This document shows, one piece after another, positions 41,601 through 50,700 of a stretch of DNA of 64,000 nucleotides. Location: positions 9,300,001 to 9,364,000 of the forward strand of contig JBHGNT010000016.1 of assembly GCA_043228905.1 (NCBI GenBank). Reading direction: 5' to 3'. The notes beneath the pieces were generated by a model that saw only the letters and a program-made list of their open reading frames with translations, was not told the DNA's origin and made no database searches. Source of the DNA: Azolla caroliniana (lineage: Eukaryota; Polypodiophyta). The translations under genes were made by a program, and so were the position numbers. Numbering within the stretch: position 1 is the first letter of the stretch; every line of letters begins with the position of its first letter.

Positions 41601-43794
41601 AAGTCTGAACCCGGCTAAGTGCGTCTTTGGAGTCGCAAGCGGCAACTTGTTAGGCCACGTGGTGAGTCGGGAAGGAATCGCGGTAGATCCGGATAAGGTA
41701 AAAGCAATTCTCGACGCACCGACACCGAATAGCGCAAAGGCTTTAAGCCGATTCCTGGGTCAGATAAGGTGGCATAGTCGGATGATACGGCACCTTGCCG
41801 ACTTTGCGACACCATTGCACGCTGCTGTACATAGAGTACCTTTCCAATGGACAGAAACAGAGGAGGCAGCCTACCAAGCGTTGAAGGTCATGCTGTCACA
41901 AGCTCCGGTGGTGCAGCCGCCGGACTGGAGTAAAAGCTTTCACGTCTTCGTCGACGCGTCGGACGTAGCAATCGGCAGCGTTTTGATGCAACTCACGGAA
42001 CCGAAATGGTATCGGCCGGTGTACTACGCAAGCAGGAAACTCTCGAAAGCCGAACGGAACTACTCTACAACGGAACGAGAGGCATTAGGAATGGTGTACA
42101 GCATCACAAAGTACAGGCACTATCTGCTCGGACGAAAGTTCTCCTTCCACGTTGACCACTCGGCACTACTCTACCTGGTCTCAAAGGCAGCCCTAACAGG
42201 AAAACTCGCACGGTGGACGCTGCTATTACAGGAATTCGAATTCGACATTTTCCACCGACCCGGGGTGCAGCATGCGGTAGCAGACTACTTGAGCAGACTA
42301 GAATCCGGAGAATCAGGGGACGGCGTACAGGACGAATTTCCCGACGCCGAGCTGTTTAAGGTCACGACGGCACCGGCAACGGAGACCACAGTAGCGGACG
42401 AAGACAAATGGTTAACCGAAATGCATCAGTTCCTGAGCACCGGAGTTCCCCCGGAAAACCTGGACCGAGACGAACGGAAAAGGATGGCAGTACGGAGCAG
42501 ACATTTCTGCTTGGTAGGAGACACCCTCTATCACAAGGGGGCAGATGGCGTATGGAGGCGAGCAGTGCGGAGCGATGAAAAGGATCTGATCCTGAGGGAA
42601 GCCCACTGTGGAATTGCAGGCGGGCATTATGCCGGCGAAACAACAGCCCGGAAGATATGGCAGAGCGGACTATGGTGGCCGACTACCATGAGAGATGCCG
42701 TTAAGTATAGCAGGGAATGCGACCTGTGTCAACGACTGGGCCAACCCACGGAGCAGGCCCGGATGCCACATCACCCGGTCTTGCCATTAGAACCATTCCA
42801 AAAGTGGGGCTTAGACTTTGTCGGCCCCTTCAAGCCACCGGCAATGCGAACCGGAAATCGGTATATAATAGTGGCTACCGACTACTGCACCAAATGGGTA
42901 GAAGCAAAGGCACTACGGGACAACACGGTGGTGTCCACGGCCAAATTTTTATATGAATGCATATGGTGTCGGTACGGATGCCCGATTGAGCTGATCAGTG
43001 ACCAGGGAGGACATTTCCTCGGGCAGGTGGTGGAAAGTTTGACATCATTCTATGCGGTAGTACACAAACGAAGCACTCCCTACTACCCTCAAGCCAACGG
43101 ATTAGCGGAATCAACAAACAAAACGCTACAGAACATCCTTAGAAAAATCGTCAATGAGAACCGGACCGACTGGGACACGAAGTTGCAGAGCGTGCTATGG
43201 GCGTACCGAACGGCGTACAAGACTAGCATCCGGACGACCCCGTTCCGACTGGCATTCGGCTTGGAAGCAGTCATGCCAGTAGAATTCCAAATTCCTAGCT
43301 TAAGAATACAGGTTAAGGAGCGGTTAAGCGAGAAGGAATCCGAACGAATCCGGCTGAAGATGCTGTTAGAACTGGAAGAAAATCGAATAGCCAGCCTGCT
43401 ACAGCTAGAACTAGAGCAAAGGAGGAGGAAAGCCTTTGTAGACCGACATCGGCGCGGTAACGAAAAGGAATTCGAGGTCGGGAAACCTGTATTACTGTTC
43501 CAGACAAGGATGGGGAGCATGCCAGGGAAATTGCGATTTCGGTGGACCGGACCATTCTGGATCACAAAGGAGTACAATGGGTCTTACCAGCTCGGGACGT
43601 TGTCAGGAGAAGTTGTGGGCAAATGGGCAAATGGTTTTCGCCTAAAACCGTATAAGGGGCACATGCCAGCTAACCCCTTCAAGCAAGACCCGGAAAACCC
43701 GAATGGCGAGGAACCGACACCGACGCGTAACAACAACGAGGAACCGACAACAGGGCGCACCAACCCGAACACATCGGGGGGAACTGAACAATGA
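38668..43794 (+). CDS. Gyp-1 Gag-Pol polyprotein (1708 residues)
   Basis: One open frame from MPYPYPKYRDEPDGE to TGA 43792. Gag: capsid-type domain (residues about 15-190) and three CCHC knuckles, CTTCLNSGHSTVDC (near 194), CMICNSRAHTTNQC (near 213) and CYYCRKEGHYSNQC (near 370). Protease: IIDGGSGVNVIS (near 532), an Asp-Gly-Gly variant. Reverse transcriptase: from QRRYRMNPNYAAKV to FLDDF (near 949). RNase H: HVFVDASDVAIGS (near 1093). Integrase: HCGIAGGHYAGET and CDLCQRLG zinc finger, then core residues in GLDFVGPF, ISDQGGHF and NGLAESTNK (near 1382, 1444, 1480), and a GPF-type C-terminus. There is no chromodomain. I see no disabling change. The frame is open upstream to the UAG at 38653. 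Confidence 0.93.
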   Translation: MPYPYPKYRDEPDGEAHVYAFLRTWEANHVSQRLTEAEADRSKVAEFGMTLEGPAARWHDKHLPGSFTTFEALKTQFLRLFHRRVEQRELVGQFYTTRQGENETVPQFIIRFQTLHSQLARAPPEEEAKAVFLAALKDPLRAMCGIIDFSTSTMDQVIDRVLEMDNTSPFLPMGALHQALPKEEDLRFRQALQCTTCLNSGHSTVDCTLRAQCMICNSRAHTTNQCEYNLLTRQAAPVRHIEPRNRDPEEDRFRRDDRYRRERGDRYPNRRRDSYDREENRRDSYPRDRYDRDESPEYERRREERRPGNRNFRRNQRRGFFRREERREATRNDKPVAAPENRKTEDNRRGMPLPQTWEKGESSNTNRVYCYYCRKEGHYSNQCPSKTADKQPAVNMVTAEVQQVTTRSKGKAAEWEAQEAIRKQAAQWIKEANEQGAAEVRNQNMPREEEIVQPGENPTWQALQDCQIVLPLARLLQLVPRFTADLQAAVSKPTPTPAPAFFSNPEEGPAVVDTSSPAITTIVKGKEIPGTIIDGGSGVNVISRQTCDDLGIQEWEPCPFWLRMADTSSVRPTGLIRDLEVTIGGHVFRISAVVLELNVQGAYPLLLGRPWLRTAHIKQNWQKNMITFRRGKTKVRVATQPRVLTSKEATPLYAESINMLEGLPDEEVDRYLEEHPQIVPLFEVDITAAVEPYITMPDEPDKVAIRELRQAQEALEREMTISQRVKASQLEEVDLGTTEQPRPVKVAKELSKEEKQAMVALLTDFKDVFAWSYEDMRGLDPQFYQHQIHLSTDAKPIAQRRYRMNPNYAAKVKEEIDKLLRVGFIRPVKQATWLSPIVVVPKKNGRIRVCVDYRKLNAATVTDAFPLPFTDGVLDAVAGHEVYSFLDGFSGYNQIRMNPADQEKTAFVTEWGVFVAVVMMFGLKTAPATFQRIIMEIFGDFIPGFMQVFLDDFAVYSRHGEHLDHLRLCLEKCREYRLSLNPAKCVFGVASGNLLGHVVSREGIAVDPDKVKAILDAPTPNSAKALSRFLGQIRWHSRMIRHLADFATPLHAAVHRVPFQWTETEEAAYQALKVMLSQAPVVQPPDWSKSFHVFVDASDVAIGSVLMQLTEPKWYRPVYYASRKLSKAERNYSTTEREALGMVYSITKYRHYLLGRKFSFHVDHSALLYLVSKAALTGKLARWTLLLQEFEFDIFHRPGVQHAVADYLSRLESGESGDGVQDEFPDAELFKVTTAPATETTVADEDKWLTEMHQFLSTGVPPENLDRDERKRMAVRSRHFCLVGDTLYHKGADGVWRRAVRSDEKDLILREAHCGIAGGHYAGETTARKIWQSGLWWPTTMRDAVKYSRECDLCQRLGQPTEQARMPHHPVLPLEPFQKWGLDFVGPFKPPAMRTGNRYIIVATDYCTKWVEAKALRDNTVVSTAKFLYECIWCRYGCPIELISDQGGHFLGQVVESLTSFYAVVHKRSTPYYPQANGLAESTNKTLQNILRKIVNENRTDWDTKLQSVLWAYRTAYKTSIRTTPFRLAFGLEAVMPVEFQIPSLRIQVKERLSEKESERIRLKMLLELEENRIASLLQLELEQRRRKAFVDRHRRGNEKEFEVGKPVLLFQTRMGSMPGKLRFRWTGPFWITKEYNGSYQLGTLSGEVVGKWANGFRLKPYKGHMPANPFKQDPENPNGEEPTPTRNNNEEPTTGRTNPNTSGGTEQ

Positions 43795-44430
43795 TGCGGC
43801 TGATTAAAATAAATAAATAAAAAAAAAAAAAAAAAAAAAAAATGATGACGTGGTGCTACGGTCAAGAAAATTCAAGACAAGAAGATCAAGAAAATCATGG
43901 TAATGATGAAGGAGGTAGTTACAACCGTCACACGGGTGCACGAGCTATTTAAAGCACAGAACGTGGGGGCCGATGTACAGAATTTAAAACGCGCGTCAAT
44001 TAAGGAGTCATAATGACAGACACGTAGGAGATTCGACACACGCGGCAAAGAAGCGCAAGCATGACACGCGGCAGCAAAGGACAGACATACTATTCATGAC
44101 ACAGCATGCGCAGGCGCCAAAAATAGGACATGCTATTCATGATAGAGCATGCGCAGGCGCCAAAAATAGGACATGCTAGTCAAGGCAGAACACGTGCAGC
44201 CGCCGAAATTAAAAAGGGAGATGCTAATTATGGCAGAAGATACGCACGCGCGAAAAACAGGAAAAGGCGGCTCGAGGGAAACACCACTATATAAAGGAAG
44301 AACCGGGGAAGGGTTCACTTTTTACGAATTTTCCCACAAGCAAACGCAGGCTCAAGACAGCAAGATCCGACGCGCAGAACACCTACACCCCAACCTCAGA
44401 CCACCGGCAGCAGCAGACGAAGAAGAAGCG
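43795..44430 (+). other. Gyp-1 spacer between pol and ORF3
   Basis: A run of 24 A (43819-43842) follows the pol stop by 24 nt. A 43-bp tandem repeat comes next (44104-44146, and again from 44147), built on GCATGCGCAGGCGCC and ATAGGACATGCTA. A CACGTG G-box (44191-44196), a TATATAAA box (44288-44295) and a leader without ATG complete the spacer. The frame of ORF3 is open here back to 44173, but those codons lie upstream of the TATA box. Confidence 0.7.
44104..44295 (+). promoter_or_regulatory. Candidate internal promoter of Gyp-1 ORF3
   Basis: Its elements, in order, are 43-bp repeats, the G-box CACGTG at 44191 and TATATAAA at 44288. The next ATG after the TATA box is 44431, 136 nt on, in the context GCGATGGC that plants favour. 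Spacing and order are those of a plant RNA polymerase II promoter. It would make a subgenomic mRNA for ORF3, independent of the LTR. Confidence 0.55.
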
Positions 44431-47319
44431 ATGGCACTGTCGGACGGAGCGCGACAATGGCTGACGGAGAACGGATTAGGAGGGCTGCTGCGGGTCGCTG
44501 ACGCTCCACCACACAAGGAACCAGAGCAGGCGGCAACAGCGGTGGACTTAGCAGAGGTCACTGAAGGAGCGGTACAAGCGCTCACAGGGATTTCGGAGGG
44601 AGGATTTCAGACGATAGAGCTACCCTCGAGCCAAATATTCTTCGAGTATTTCGGCGAATATTCCCTCAGCAGCAAGGCGTATCGCACACAGGGCGGAGAG
44701 AACCTGCTGTTCGGAGAGGTGGCCCGCGCCCTGATGGAGTACGGGTTCGTGAACCCTCGTCCGGCAGCCATAGCCAAATACCGAGCAGCGATCGTCATCG
44801 CGACATTCGAAGGCCTGCAGGTGGACTGGCTCCATTTCATCACCGAAGGACTGAAAGAGGCGATAAAGCACTTGGTGGAAGGGAAGAAGCCATGGGCCGG
44901 AATATCCCAATGGTTAACAGTGTTGGTCCCACCGGTGTCCCCCATCAAGCACAAGCAAAGAAGTCGGCAGGAGACTACCCCGAAGCAAACCATGAAGCGC
45001 CGACGAATCCTAGAGAAACACACTCCAGGATGGACACAGGAAGAAGAAGCGCCGCGGAAAGAAGGCTCATCTCGACAACCGCGGGAGGAAGACTCATCCC
45101 GACAGCAAAGGGAGGAAGGCCCATCATGGCAGCCACAGAAACAGCAACAACAACCGACAACGAAGAAGAAAAAGGCGGAAAAAGGTAAGGAAAAGCTGGC
45201 AAAGAAGACCAGCAAGAGGCAAACCGACACCGAACCAGGAACGCTCGAATCGGAACCGGTACCAGTAAAGGAACCAATAGTGGCACCGACGGAGGACGCT
45301 GAAACAGAGGAAGACTCATCCGAACCGATGTTAATACTACCACCCAGGCAAGGAAAGGAGAAACGAGCGACAAGACTAACCCCAACAGCGGACGGAACTC
45401 AGCAACGGGCAAAAGAACCGCCTCCAGTAACCGGTACAGAAGCGACACAGGATGAAGGTCCGTCTGCACCAGAGACGGCAGTACCGGAACCGACGGCGGC
45501 GGAGTTCGAAGAACAAAGAAAGGAACAAGCGCCGGAACAAGAGAAGAGGCCGGAGAAACAGCCGGAAAAACAGCCGGAGCTAGGCACGCCTGCTGACACC
45601 AACGAAGGCAGAACAAAGGCACAATGGTTAAGGTGGTTGTCAGGGCAGTTGTCGGGAGTAGCAGACCAGATGGAGAAAGAGGAGAAGCAAAGAGAAGAAG
45701 TGACTAGGTCGATGACTAAGGATATGGTCATGCTCCGGGCACAATTACATGAGCTGCAAGAAGAGCTAGCACAGGCAAAAGAAGGCAGCCGACAAGCACA
45801 AGATGGCACCGAGCCGGTCGGGACATCAGAAAAGCAAGCCGAACCAGAAACGGAGAGGGCCTTGCAAACCGGCCCTGAGACCGAGAAGTTAATAGCAACT
45901 TTGAAAGAAGAATTACAGGCTCAGGAGGCATTGAGAGTTAACGAAAGAGAACAGCGGAAGTTGGTAGAAGACGACAGACGGCGAATGGAGGAAGGCCTTC
46001 GCCGAAGCAAAGCCACCAATGACCGACTACAAGAAGAAAACGGGACACTGCAAAAGGAAAAAGATAGGCTGCGCCGACGAATGGAGCAGGAAATTGAGCG
46101 GTTGCGAGAGGAACTCCGACAACAAAAGGACCGGGATGATCAGTTGCGAGCTCAGGCGAACCGACGCCTAAAACAGAAGACGAAGGAATTCGACAGACTA
46201 TGTAAGGATTATAAACAGGCCACGTCGGACATCAAGAATCAGGCAGCAACGTACGACCGACAGATAGAGAAGCTGAAAGAGCAGCTCAAGGAAAACCGCT
46301 TGGAATTGTCCAAAGCAAGGGAGGAAGTATCGGCGGAGAAGACCTTGACGTCGGAACAAAGAAAGGAGATGGAAGTACTTCGGCAGAAAGTAGGGGAACT
46401 GACAAAGAGCCGGAACGAGGAAAAAGTGAAGTCGACTTTCGAAATCAACAAATGGCGGAGTACCTGTGACAAGCAAAAAGCCGACTCTGAAGCTCAAGCT
46501 CAGTTAATGGCCGACATCATCAAACGGATAAGGAAGGAAAAACAAGCAGCTTCGGAACAGGCTAAAGCAGGGGTTGACCGAATTAAGTTCATCATGTCAA
46601 GCTGGAGTGCCCGAGCTCAGGCCAGCATAAATGAAAGCACGGAGAAACTCTGGAAGGAATGGGCACAACAGGCAGCTGAACTGCAGACACTCCGAGCCGA
46701 TGCAGAAAATCGGAAGAAAACTGGAGATGGGTTCTATAAAATGGACGAAGAAAGTATCGTCAACATCCGGGAAGAATTGTCAGAGGATTTCTATGCCCTA
46801 GCAGAAGAGCATCTCAAGGAAATCCGAGGGTTAGTAGAGAGGTTGGATGACGGGCAGCTCGAAACCCAACTAGAATTGGAAGGGTACGAGAAGGACCGAC
46901 TGCGACAGGAAGCCGAGGGACACACAACGCCGATCTCCATTAGTGAGGGCGAGCGACCGGCTGAAGAGGATCCAACCAACAATGCACCCCGACAAGAATT
47001 ACCCGAGGAAGAACTTCCGGAGCAAGAGCAGGTGGATGCCGGGGATGATGCAGAGTGGAGACAGAGAAGTACCGAATCCGGGGAGGAAAGGACACAACCA
47101 GTGGAAACCGGAGAGAGCGATACCGGGAACGGAACGGAGGTGGAGCAGGACAGACCCGGACAGGATACAGAAGAAACACCGGTACCACCGGTACAAGCAG
47201 AGTCGGAGCAGCAAGATGCGAAAAGGCAGCCAATCCAATCGGACGTCGGAGACGGCACAGGCAAAACAACACTTGAAACCTCGGAGCGGAGTTTGCCTGA
47301 TAATTTGGAGGAAGACTGA
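44431..47319 (+). CDS. Gyp-1 ORF3, large coiled-coil accessory protein (962 residues)
   Basis: I choose ATG 44431 (MALSDGARQW), the first after the TATA box; in-frame ATGs at 44173 and 44221 lie before it. Residues 1-170 look folded (LPSSQIFFEYFGEYSLSSKA, FGEVARALMEYGFVNPRPAA, TFEGLQVDWLHFI). Residues about 170-385 are charged, Pro/Gln-rich and probably disordered. Residues about 385-820 form long coiled coils, starting with AQWLRWLSGQLSGVADQM. A conserved FYKMDEESIVNIREELSEDF block follows and then an acidic tail. There is no signal peptide or membrane segment, so it is not envelope-like. Degraded relatives occur at 505-2318 and 8985-9400. Position after pol matches env-like ORFs of some plant Ty3 lineages, but I do not recognise the domain. 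It may serve assembly, nuclear entry or host interaction. Confidence 0.8.
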   Translation: MALSDGARQWLTENGLGGLLRVADAPPHKEPEQAATAVDLAEVTEGAVQALTGISEGGFQTIELPSSQIFFEYFGEYSLSSKAYRTQGGENLLFGEVARALMEYGFVNPRPAAIAKYRAAIVIATFEGLQVDWLHFITEGLKEAIKHLVEGKKPWAGISQWLTVLVPPVSPIKHKQRSRQETTPKQTMKRRRILEKHTPGWTQEEEAPRKEGSSRQPREEDSSRQQREEGPSWQPQKQQQQPTTKKKKAEKGKEKLAKKTSKRQTDTEPGTLESEPVPVKEPIVAPTEDAETEEDSSEPMLILPPRQGKEKRATRLTPTADGTQQRAKEPPPVTGTEATQDEGPSAPETAVPEPTAAEFEEQRKEQAPEQEKRPEKQPEKQPELGTPADTNEGRTKAQWLRWLSGQLSGVADQMEKEEKQREEVTRSMTKDMVMLRAQLHELQEELAQAKEGSRQAQDGTEPVGTSEKQAEPETERALQTGPETEKLIATLKEELQAQEALRVNEREQRKLVEDDRRRMEEGLRRSKATNDRLQEENGTLQKEKDRLRRRMEQEIERLREELRQQKDRDDQLRAQANRRLKQKTKEFDRLCKDYKQATSDIKNQAATYDRQIEKLKEQLKENRLELSKAREEVSAEKTLTSEQRKEMEVLRQKVGELTKSRNEEKVKSTFEINKWRSTCDKQKADSEAQAQLMADIIKRIRKEKQAASEQAKAGVDRIKFIMSSWSARAQASINESTEKLWKEWAQQAAELQTLRADAENRKKTGDGFYKMDEESIVNIREELSEDFYALAEEHLKEIRGLVERLDDGQLETQLELEGYEKDRLRQEAEGHTTPISISEGERPAEEDPTNNAPRQELPEEELPEQEQVDAGDDAEWRQRSTESGEERTQPVETGESDTGNGTEVEQDRPGQDTEETPVPPVQAESEQQDAKRQPIQSDVGDGTGKTTLETSERSLPDNLEED

Positions 47320-47327
47320 AGCCGGCT

Positions 47328-47357
47328 GTGGGTTCGAAGTGCAATGCACTTTCCCAC
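47328..47357 (+). other. Hairpin before the Gyp-1 3' LTR
   Basis: Outer arms GTGGG and CCCAC enclose inner arms AAGTGC and GCACTT with an AAT loop. It lies 12 nt before the 3' LTR, where a polypurine tract is expected but not evident. It is conserved with compensating change at 2319-2350. Confidence 0.65.
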
Positions 47358-47369
47358 GGGCGTGCCATG

Positions 47370-47740
47370 TGTTGGCCGGTCAGAGAAGGCAAATGGGAAA
47401 GCAAGGTCGGATCGGATAAATATAGAAATAGGAATAGAATTATTAGGAGGGACGGATCCGGTAGTTGTAACCGATCCGGATCCGAACTGATTCGGTTTCG
47501 GTTAACGGTTGCCTACCGAACACCGATTGTAATCTGGCCGGATGCCTATAAAAGGATCCGATGTTTTGTAATGAAAGGGCGAAGAATTAATATAGTTTTG
47601 CTTATGCTGATTAATCTTGTCTTCGTCTGTGCTTAAGTGTAATTATCATACGCGTGTATTAACATCCTATCCCTACCACCCCTTTGGAGAAGTGTCGGAT
47701 AGACACCTGTGTTGAGGCTAGTCCAGCCATACATACAACA
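47370..47740 (+). repeat. Gyp-1 3' LTR
   Basis: It is 371 bp and identical to the 5' LTR but for one base. It is followed by the target duplication ccacg. Confidence 0.96.
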
Positions 47741-50700
47741 CCACGATGGCTCCAACATGGCGGAGCACATGAATGCCTTCCAGGGGCTGATCCACCAGGC
47801 AACATCATTGGAAGTACCTCTCGCCGATGAGGTACTAGCACTACTCTTGCTCGGTTCCCTCCCAAATAGCTGGGAGACGTTGGTTGTCACCTTGGGCAAC
47901 GCCGGGCCGGAAGGGAAACGGTTATCCCTAGCAAGAGTGAAATTGAGCTTGCTAGATGAAGAGGCATGTCGGAAAGATAAGGATACGAGCTCCGACTCCA
48001 AAGCGCTCCTTACCGAATCGGAATGCGGAAGACAAAGGAACCGTAGTCCCCAGAACCGGGAGAAGTCGGGGACACGGTCAAAGTAAAGGGGGAGGACTAC
48101 TTGCTTCTATTGCGGTAAGCCGGGACACTTCCAGAAGAACTGTCGGCATTTCCGGAAAGACAAGGAAACCGACGGTACCAATTCGAAGCGGACACCGGAC
48201 CGGGACGGTAAAGACCGGAAGGGAACGACAACAATGGCGGCAAGTGAAGAAGAGTTGATGCTCATCACCGAGGAGAGTGAGATAAACCTTGTCGGCGACG
48301 AGATGACCTGGGTGGTCGACTTTGGATCGTCGTTCCACCTTACCCCGAACCAGAAATGCTTCTCATCCTACTCAGCCGGTGATCACGGCTGTGTCCGGCT
48401 GGGGAATGAAGGTACATGCCAAATTGTCCACATAGGAGACGTGTGGTTGACAACACCAACCGGATGCAAGCTGCTGCTGAAGGATGTCCGACACGTTCCA
48501 GAGGTTCTTCTGAACCTGATATCAGCCGGTGGGCTAGATGATGAAGGCTACACGGGTAGCATCCGGAACGGTGTTATGAAGTTCAGCAAAGGAAGCCTGA
48601 TTGTGGCTCGAGCCCGGAAGGTAAACACGTTTTACCTGATGAATGCCCAGTTATGTCCGGAGGAAGTGAACGTGGCATCCGACACTGCCGGTGAGTTGTG
48701 GCACAAAAGGCTGTGTCACATGAGTGAGAAGGGGATGAACAGGCTTGCAGAAGACAACCTCATTCCAGTGAAGAACGTGCACTTGGAGAAGTGCATTGAT
48801 TTTCTGGCCGGTAAGCAAAACCGGACCTCCTTCCGACCAAGGCCACCGATGAGACGTAATGCACCACTGGAGTTGGTGCATACTGATGTGTGTCAAGTGG
48901 ACACGAAGTCACATGCAGGATCACAGTACTTCGTGATGTTCATAGATGACCACAGCCGGAAGGTGTGGGCCACGCCGTTGAAGACGAAGGATCAGGTGCT
49001 ATCCATCTTCAAAGAGCTCCACGCGAGAGTGGAAAGAGAAATCGGCCGGAAGCTGAAGGCAGTTCGAGCAAATAACGGAGGTGAATACCGGGGGCAATTC
49101 GAGGAGTACTGTCACTCGAAGGGAATCCGGCTCGAATTTATCGTGCCGAAGACGCCTGAACTAAATGGGCTGGCCGAGAGGATGAACCAGACCATAATGG
49201 AGAGGGTCCGGATTATGCTGGCGCATACAAAAGTACCCAAGAAGTTTTGGGCTGAGGCTCTATCGACGGCAACATATGTGATAAACAGATCACCCTCAGT
49301 ACCCTTGGACAGAGACACGCCACAGAGAGTCTGGACCAGTAAGGAAGTGTCCTACCATCATCTGAAGGTATTCGGGTGTCTCGCGTATGTGCATGTTGCT
49401 AAGGACCGGAGAGGAAAAATAGATCCGAAGACCCGGCCATGCATATTCCTCGGTTATGACGACGATGAGTTCGGCTACCGAGTGTGGGACCTGGTCGACA
49501 AGAAGGTATTCCGGAGTCGAGATATTATCTTCATGGAGGACAAGACGCTCGCCGCCTGGGAGTCGGAGAAGAAGATAATGAACTCCAAGTCGACCGGTAA
49601 GGATCGATTCCACGATGAGTAGACCCAACCGGCAAGAGACCGGTTAGCACTCGAGGAACCAGCCGATTACGGTGAGGATATCGAACCGGAAGAAGAAGAA
49701 GTAGAGGAAGCTGAAACCGGAACCGGCCAAGACCCCGAATCGGATTTGGATGAAGAGCAAATGGAGGAGCCGGTTACCAAAGCCCAAAGACGGAGATATC
49801 CTCTCAGAGAGAGAAGGCCCCCCCGGAGATTTCCGGATGCAGAGCATGTGCTGCTGACCGATGAGGGGGAGCCAAAAAGCTTCAAGGAAGCTAAAAGTAA
49901 CACCCATAGCCGCAAATGGTTAAGTGCCATGCAGGATGAGATGGATTCCCTGCATGAGAACCATACGTACAAATTGGTGGAGTTGCCGAAAGGAAAGCGG
50001 GCACTCCGAAACAAGTGGGTGTACAAATTGAAACCGGGAGATGCCGGCAACCCCCCGAGATACAAAGCCAGGATCGTGGTGAAGGGGTTCCAGCAGAAGA
50101 AGGGCGTGGACTTTGACGAGATATTTTCCCCGGTAGTAAAGATGACCTCCATCCGGACGGTGCTGAGTATAGCGGCAAGCATGGACCTCGAGGTAGAGTA
50201 GTTGGACGTGAAGACGACATTCCTTCACTGTGACCTCGAAGAGGAGATCTACATGCAGCAACTGGAAGGATTCATGGAGAAGGGGAAGGAGCACCTGGTA
50301 TGCCGGTTGAAGAAGAGCCTGTACGGACTGAAGCAGGCTCCCCGACAATGGTACCGAAAGTTCGACTCCTTCATGACCGATCAAGGGTACCACAAGACAT
50401 AGGCCGATCACTGCGTGTTTGTGAAGAAGTTTGAAGGAGGCGACTTCCTAATACTCCTTCTGTACGTGGACAACATGTTGATCGTCGGACGGAACCAAGC
50501 CTGAATACGGATACTGAAGAAGGCTCTCAACCGGACCTTCTCAATGAAAGACTTGGGTCCTGCAAGACAGATGCTGGGGATGCACATCATCCGGGACCGG
50601 TCAAAGAAGCAATTGTGGCTGTCACAGGAGAAGTACGTGACAAAGGTGCTTCAACGGTTCAACATGATAGATGTGAAACCGGTCGGATCGACACTCCCGA

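Larger units (their letters stand above)
37588..47740 (+). mobile_element. Gyp-1, complete young Ty3/gypsy element with accessory ORF
   Basis: The element is 10,153 bp. LTRs are 371 bp each (37588-37958 and 47370-47740), from TGTTGG to CAACA, with a single difference (37752, A against C). The perfect target duplication ccacg is at 37583-37587 and 47741-47745. It contains Gag N-part, a Gag-Pol frame with all catalytic motifs, an internal promoter-like region and a large coiled-coil ORF. Near-identical LTRs mean a recent insertion, the most recent in the window by this measure. It may be active. Confidence 0.95.

Noticed and set aside
44173-44430. ATG 44173 or 44221 as the start of Gyp-1 ORF3
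   Set aside because: They lie upstream of the TATA box at 44288 and within 43-bp repeat/G-box sequence. ATG 44431 is the first after the TATA box and in good context. Not excluded if the ORF is read from full-length RNA.
44431-47319. ORF3 as an envelope-like protein
   Set aside because: It lies in the position of plant env-like ORFs, but I see no signal peptide, membrane segment or furin-like site; it is a charged coiled-coil protein.
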